A stretch of DNA of 36,846 bases, from positions 1 through 36,846 of the forward strand of contig CANJQT010000031.1 of NCBI GenBank assembly GCA_947476475.1, written 5' to 3'. Below, one piece after another: positions 33,535-36,846 of the stretch. How positions within the stretch are numbered: position 1 is the stretch's first letter; each line of letters starts with the position of its first letter. The position numbers and the translations under genes were made by a program. Source of the stretch: Paracoccaceae bacterium (GTDB taxonomy: Bacteria; Pseudomonadota; Alphaproteobacteria; Rhodobacterales; Rhodobacteraceae). The notes beneath the pieces were generated by a model. That model searched no databases and had not been told where the DNA came from. It was given only the letters and a program-made list of their open reading frames with translations.

Positions 33535-35061
33535 CTAGAACAGGTTGCCCTGCTCCGGCCCCTTGGCGGCCTTGCCCCGCGCCAGGCGGGTCTTGACATC
33601 TGCCTCGCCAGCGACCCCAACCGACAGCCGCCCGTCATGGAACTCGATCTCCAGCGCCCCGGCCGCTTCCGCCACCGCCCGGCTGGTCACCACTTTGGCA
33701 CCCGCACGCACCACCGCATAGCCACGCTTTAGCGTCTCGCCATAGCCCAGAGTCTGGCGCATCCGGTCAAGTGCCGCCAACCGGTCGGCCAGTGCAGCAA
33801 GCCTCGCCCCTTCGGCCCGCACCATACGTTCGCCCAGGCCCGCCAGATCGGCCCGCGCTTTCGCCCGGTCGCGTTCGCCGTCGCGCAAGAGCCGCTGAAA
33901 GGCAGGAAGAAGTCGCGCCGCCCGGTCGGCCAGACGGCGCTTTTCGACCTCTAGGAACCGCACCAGCAGGCCACCCTGCACGCGACCTGCCACGCCATTG
34001 AAGGCCGATCGTTTCCGCGTGGCCGCCGCCCTGAGCGCGCCGGGCATTCGGTCTGCCCACAGATCCAGCCGCTGGCGCGCAGGGCCGGTCAGCGCCTCGG
34101 GTCGTCCCAGGGCGCGGGCCAGATCGCCCAGCCTTTGCCCGCGCATATCAAGCCTCTGCCGACTGGCCCGCCCCAGTCTCGCCTCCTGCTCGGCCACCCA
34201 TGCCAGCAACTCCAGCCGTACCGGCACCGCCATTTCCGCCGCAGCCGTCGGCGTGGGTGCCCGCCGGTCGGCTGCATAATCGATCAGCGTCGTGTCCGTC
34301 TCGTGACCAACCGCCGAAATCAGCGGAATGACACTGTCCGCCGCCGACCGCACCACGATTTCCTCGTTGAAACCCCAGAGATCCTCAATCGAACCCCCGC
34401 CCCGCGCCACGATGATCAGATCGGGCCGCGGTATTGCCCCGCCTTCGGGCAGCGCATTGAAACCCCGGATCGCAGCCGCCACTTCGGGCGCGCACTTCTC
34501 GCCCTGAACGGCCACTGGCCAGATCAGCACCCGCCGCGGGAACCGGTCGCGCAACCTGTGCAGAATATCGCGGATCACCGCGCCTGAAGGCGAGGTGACC
34601 ACCCCTATAACCTCGGGCAGGTAGGGAATGGGCCTCTTGCGTTCAGGCGCGAACAGACCTTCCGCCGCCAGTGCTGCCTTGCGCTTTTCCAACATCATCA
34701 TCAGCGCACCGGCCCCCGCAGGCACAATGTCCTCGACGATCAACTGATATTTCGACTGGCCGGGGAAGGTGGTCAGCCGCCCGGTTGCAATGACCTCCAT
34801 CCCCTCCTCGGGGCGGACCGACATTTTCGCCGCCTGTCCCTTCCAGCTGACGGCGGCAATCACCGACCGGTCATCCTTGAGGTCGAAGTAAAGATGCCCG
34901 GACGCGGGCCGCGAGACGCGGGAAATCTCGCCCCGGACACGGACATTGGAAAACTCCCCTTCGATCACCCGCTTCACCGCGCCGGAGATTTCCGACACTG
35001 TATATTCATGGGCATTGCCGGGGCCGCCATCGGGCGTGGGGTCGTCGTCGAAGATATCCAT
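33535..35061 (-). CDS. xseA: Exodeoxyribonuclease VII large subunit (XseA, 508 aa)
   Basis: XseA is the catalytic large subunit of ExoVII, which degrades single-stranded DNA with XseB. The N-terminal OB fold (about 15-110) has VRGEISRVSRPASGHLYFDL. The catalytic domain contains LIIVARGGGSIEDLWGFNEE and SAVGHETDTTLIDYAADRRA, followed by TPTAAAE. A long Arg/Leu-rich coiled-coil region follows, and the C-terminus ends KGPEQGNLF. The length is normal for alphaproteobacteria. xseB is not in the window. The gene diverges from purD across 68 bp. Confidence 0.96.
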   Translation of the reverse strand: MDIFDDDPTPDGGPGNAHEYTVSEISGAVKRVIEGEFSNVRVRGEISRVSRPASGHLYFDLKDDRSVIAAVSWKGQAAKMSVRPEEGMEVIATGRLTTFPGQSKYQLIVEDIVPAGAGALMMMLEKRKAALAAEGLFAPERKRPIPYLPEVIGVVTSPSGAVIRDILHRLRDRFPRRVLIWPVAVQGEKCAPEVAAAIRGFNALPEGGAIPRPDLIIVARGGGSIEDLWGFNEEIVVRSAADSVIPLISAVGHETDTTLIDYAADRRAPTPTAAAEMAVPVRLELLAWVAEQEARLGRASRQRLDMRGQRLGDLARALGRPEALTGPARQRLDLWADRMPGALRAAATRKRSAFNGVAGRVQGGLLVRFLEVEKRRLADRAARLLPAFQRLLRDGERDRAKARADLAGLGERMVRAEGARLAALADRLAALDRMRQTLGYGETLKRGYAVVRAGAKVVTSRAVAEAAGALEIEFHDGRLSVGVAGEADVKTRLARGKAAKGPEQGNLF

Positions 35062-35129
35062 CGGATCGCTTGTGTCAGGGTCCTGCCCACCTTATGACGC
35101 GGCAACGCGAAGGGAAAGCCAGAGGTGCC

Positions 35130-36392
35130 ATGAACATTCTCATTCTGGGCGGCGGCGGGCGCGAACATGCGCTGGCCTGGGCGGCCAAGCAAAACCCGAA
35201 ATGTGACCGGCTGATCGTCGCCCCCGGCAATGCCGGAATCGCGGCCCTGGCGGAATGCGCCGATATTGACGTGCTGGACGGTCTGGCTGTCACCCAGTTC
35301 GCCGAAGAAAACGCCATCGACTTCGTGATCATCGGCCCCGAAGCGCCGCTGGCCGCCGGCGTCGCCGACGCGCTGCGCGCAGCTGGTATCCTGACCTTCG
35401 GCCCCTCGGCGGCGGCAGCGCGACTTGAAGCCTCCAAAAGCTTCACCAAGGAAATCTGCGATGCTTGCGGCGCCCCCACCGCGGGCTGGGCCCGTTTCAC
35501 CGACGCCGCAGCAGCACTGGCACATGTCCGCCAGACCGGCGCTCCGATCGTGGTCAAGGCCGATGGGCTCGCAGCCGGCAAGGGCGTGGTCGTCGCCATG
35601 ACCCTGCCAGAGGCGGAAGCAGCCATCACCAACATGTTCGGCGGATCGCTGGGATCAGCGGGCGCCGAAGTGGTGATCGAAGAGTTCATGCGCGGAGAAG
35701 AGGCATCGTTCTTCGTTCTCAGCGACGGCACGGATGTGTTGGCCATCGGCACCGCACAGGACCACAAAAGGGTGGGCGACGGCGACACCGGGCCCAACAC
35801 AGGCGGCATGGGCGCATATTCCCCGGCCCCGGTGCTGACAGACGCCATCGCAGAACAGGCGCTGACCCGGATCGTCAAACCCACCATCGCCGAGATGGCC
35901 CGGCGCGGCACCCCGTTCCAGGGTGTGCTTTATGCAGGGCTGATGATCGATAAGGGCCAGGCGCGGCTGGTGGAATACAACGTCCGCTTCGGCGACCCTG
36001 AAACCCAAGTGCTGATGATGCGGCTGGGGGCCCAGGCGCTTGACCTCTTGCTGGCCTGCGCCGAAGGCCGGCTCGCCGGCATGCGCGTCAACTGGGCGGC
36101 GGATCATGCGCTGACCGTTGTGATGGCCGCCAAAGGCTATCCGGGGCCCTACGTGAAAGGGACCGCGATCCGAAACCTTGACAGCCTCCCCGAAGATTCG
36201 CAGGCCATGACTTTCCATGCGGGCACCGCACTTTGCGACGGCAAGCTGATCGCCACCGGCGGGCGAGTGCTGAACGTCACCGCCCGTGCCGCGAGCCTGG
36301 CCGAAGCGCAGGCCCGCGCCTACGCGATGGTCGACCGGATCGACTGGCCCGAGGGTTTCTGCCGACGCGACATCGGCTGGCGCGCACTCTAG
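35130..36392 (+). CDS. purD: Phosphoribosylamine-glycine ligase (PurD, 420 aa)
   Basis: PurD (GARS) joins glycine to phosphoribosylamine with ATP in purine synthesis. The N-terminal domain begins MNILILGGGGREHALAW. The ATP-grasp domain (about 100-290) includes KADGLAAGKGV, DHKRVGDGDTGPNTGGMGAY and YNVRFGDPETQ. The start has AGAGGTG 4 nt upstream of the ATG; the frame extends 20 codons further without support. Length and motifs are normal. It converges with the ferredoxin gene over a 238-bp gap holding two facing copies of the hairpin/box element. Confidence 0.97.
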   Translation: MNILILGGGGREHALAWAAKQNPKCDRLIVAPGNAGIAALAECADIDVLDGLAVTQFAEENAIDFVIIGPEAPLAAGVADALRAAGILTFGPSAAAARLEASKSFTKEICDACGAPTAGWARFTDAAAALAHVRQTGAPIVVKADGLAAGKGVVVAMTLPEAEAAITNMFGGSLGSAGAEVVIEEFMRGEEASFFVLSDGTDVLAIGTAQDHKRVGDGDTGPNTGGMGAYSPAPVLTDAIAEQALTRIVKPTIAEMARRGTPFQGVLYAGLMIDKGQARLVEYNVRFGDPETQVLMMRLGAQALDLLLACAEGRLAGMRVNWAADHALTVVMAAKGYPGPYVKGTAIRNLDSLPEDSQAMTFHAGTALCDGKLIATGGRVLNVTARAASLAEAQARAYAMVDRIDWPEGFCRRDIGWRAL

Positions 36393-36424
36393 GTTTCGTC
36401 CCGGCTGCGCCGGGCCGACCCGCC

Positions 36425-36478
36425 GGGGAGGCTCTGCCTCCCCGAACCCCTCCGGGATATTTCAGGACAGAAAATGAT
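36425..36478 (+). terminator. 3' hairpin + GATATTT element, copy E (downstream of purD)
   Basis: GGGGAGGC-TCT-GCCTCCCC (8-bp stem, 3-base loop) is followed by ACCCCTCCGGGATATTTCAG and GACAGAAAATGAT. It starts 33 bp after the purD stop and shares the GGACAGAAAA tail with copy F on the opposite strand. Confidence 0.72.
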
Positions 36479-36585
36479 AACAGCCCGCCCCAACAGGGCA
36501 GGCTGCCATTTCCTGTCGCGGTCATCGGCCTCCCAGCCTCTACCGCCTGATGAAGCTACTTGCCGATCGTTAAGAGACGATCAAC

Positions 36586-36620
36586 AGAGTTTTCTGTCCG
36601 AAAATATCCCCGCCGGAGGC
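36586..36620 (-). terminator. 3' GATATTT box, copy F (downstream of ferredoxin; hairpin weak)
   Basis: On the minus strand CCGGCGGGGATATTTTCGGA and CAGAAAACTCTG follow the ferredoxin stop by about 10 bp. The box matches copies A and E, but I see no good stem before it, so this copy may be degenerate. Confidence 0.55.
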
Positions 36621-36630
36621 CTGCGAAGGG

Positions 36631-36846
<216 letters not shown>

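Overview
The window looks like chromosomal-type DNA of an alphaproteobacterium, most probably a Rhodobacteraceae (Rhodobacter/Gemmobacter/Paracoccus-like). The reasons are high G+C, an FdVI-type [2Fe-2S] ferredoxin, divergent Lrp-type putR/putA, a eukaryote-type ornithine decarboxylase, an SuhB-like phosphatase, and a recurring 3' hairpin-plus-'GATATTT' element that I associate with this family. No mobile element, phage gene, CRISPR array, rRNA or replication initiator was seen. The first 138 bases are identical to the last 138, and joining them restores an intact 107-residue ferredoxin gene. The sequence therefore behaves as a 36,708-bp circle, or as a segment bounded by a direct repeat.

Left region (about 1-8000). 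A minus-strand operon reads soxB-soxD-soxA-soxG-Rieske oxygenase-ferredoxin. It is a heterotetrameric sarcosine-oxidase-type enzyme co-transcribed with a VanA-like Rieske oxygenase and a [2Fe-2S] ferredoxin, which suggests stepwise oxidative demethylation of an unidentified methylated compound. An amidase of visibly lower G+C diverges from it across about 300 bp.

Middle region (8000-22000). This holds a small ParB-like domain protein, a cold-shock protein with its own terminator, tRNA-Leu(UAA), divergent putR/putA, a rhomboid protease overlapping a GFA-family Zn protein, an inositol-phosphatase-family gene, an ABC-F ATPase, divergent metR-like/metF, a lone DUF2235 alpha/beta hydrolase, and ornithine/lysine decarboxylase divergent from a second Lrp-type regulator.

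Right region (22000-36846). An HxlR regulator diverges from a GST-glyoxalase pair. Then come valS, a DUF1992 gene, two PLP aminotransferases, ygfZ, a PHP-domain protein, a NUDIX hydrolase, a DUF1178 gene, and divergent xseA/purD. purD converges on the ferredoxin gene that closes the circle.

Themes: demethylation and folate-linked C1 chemistry (SoxA/SoxG, YgfZ, MetF), proline and polyamine catabolism (PutA, ODC), and several divergent regulator-target pairs with inverted repeats between them. Six copies of a hairpin/GATATTT element lie just 3' of genes, always on the same strand as the gene. Most remaining genes are housekeeping. The observations most worth checking are the circular closure and the sox-Rieske-ferredoxin operon.
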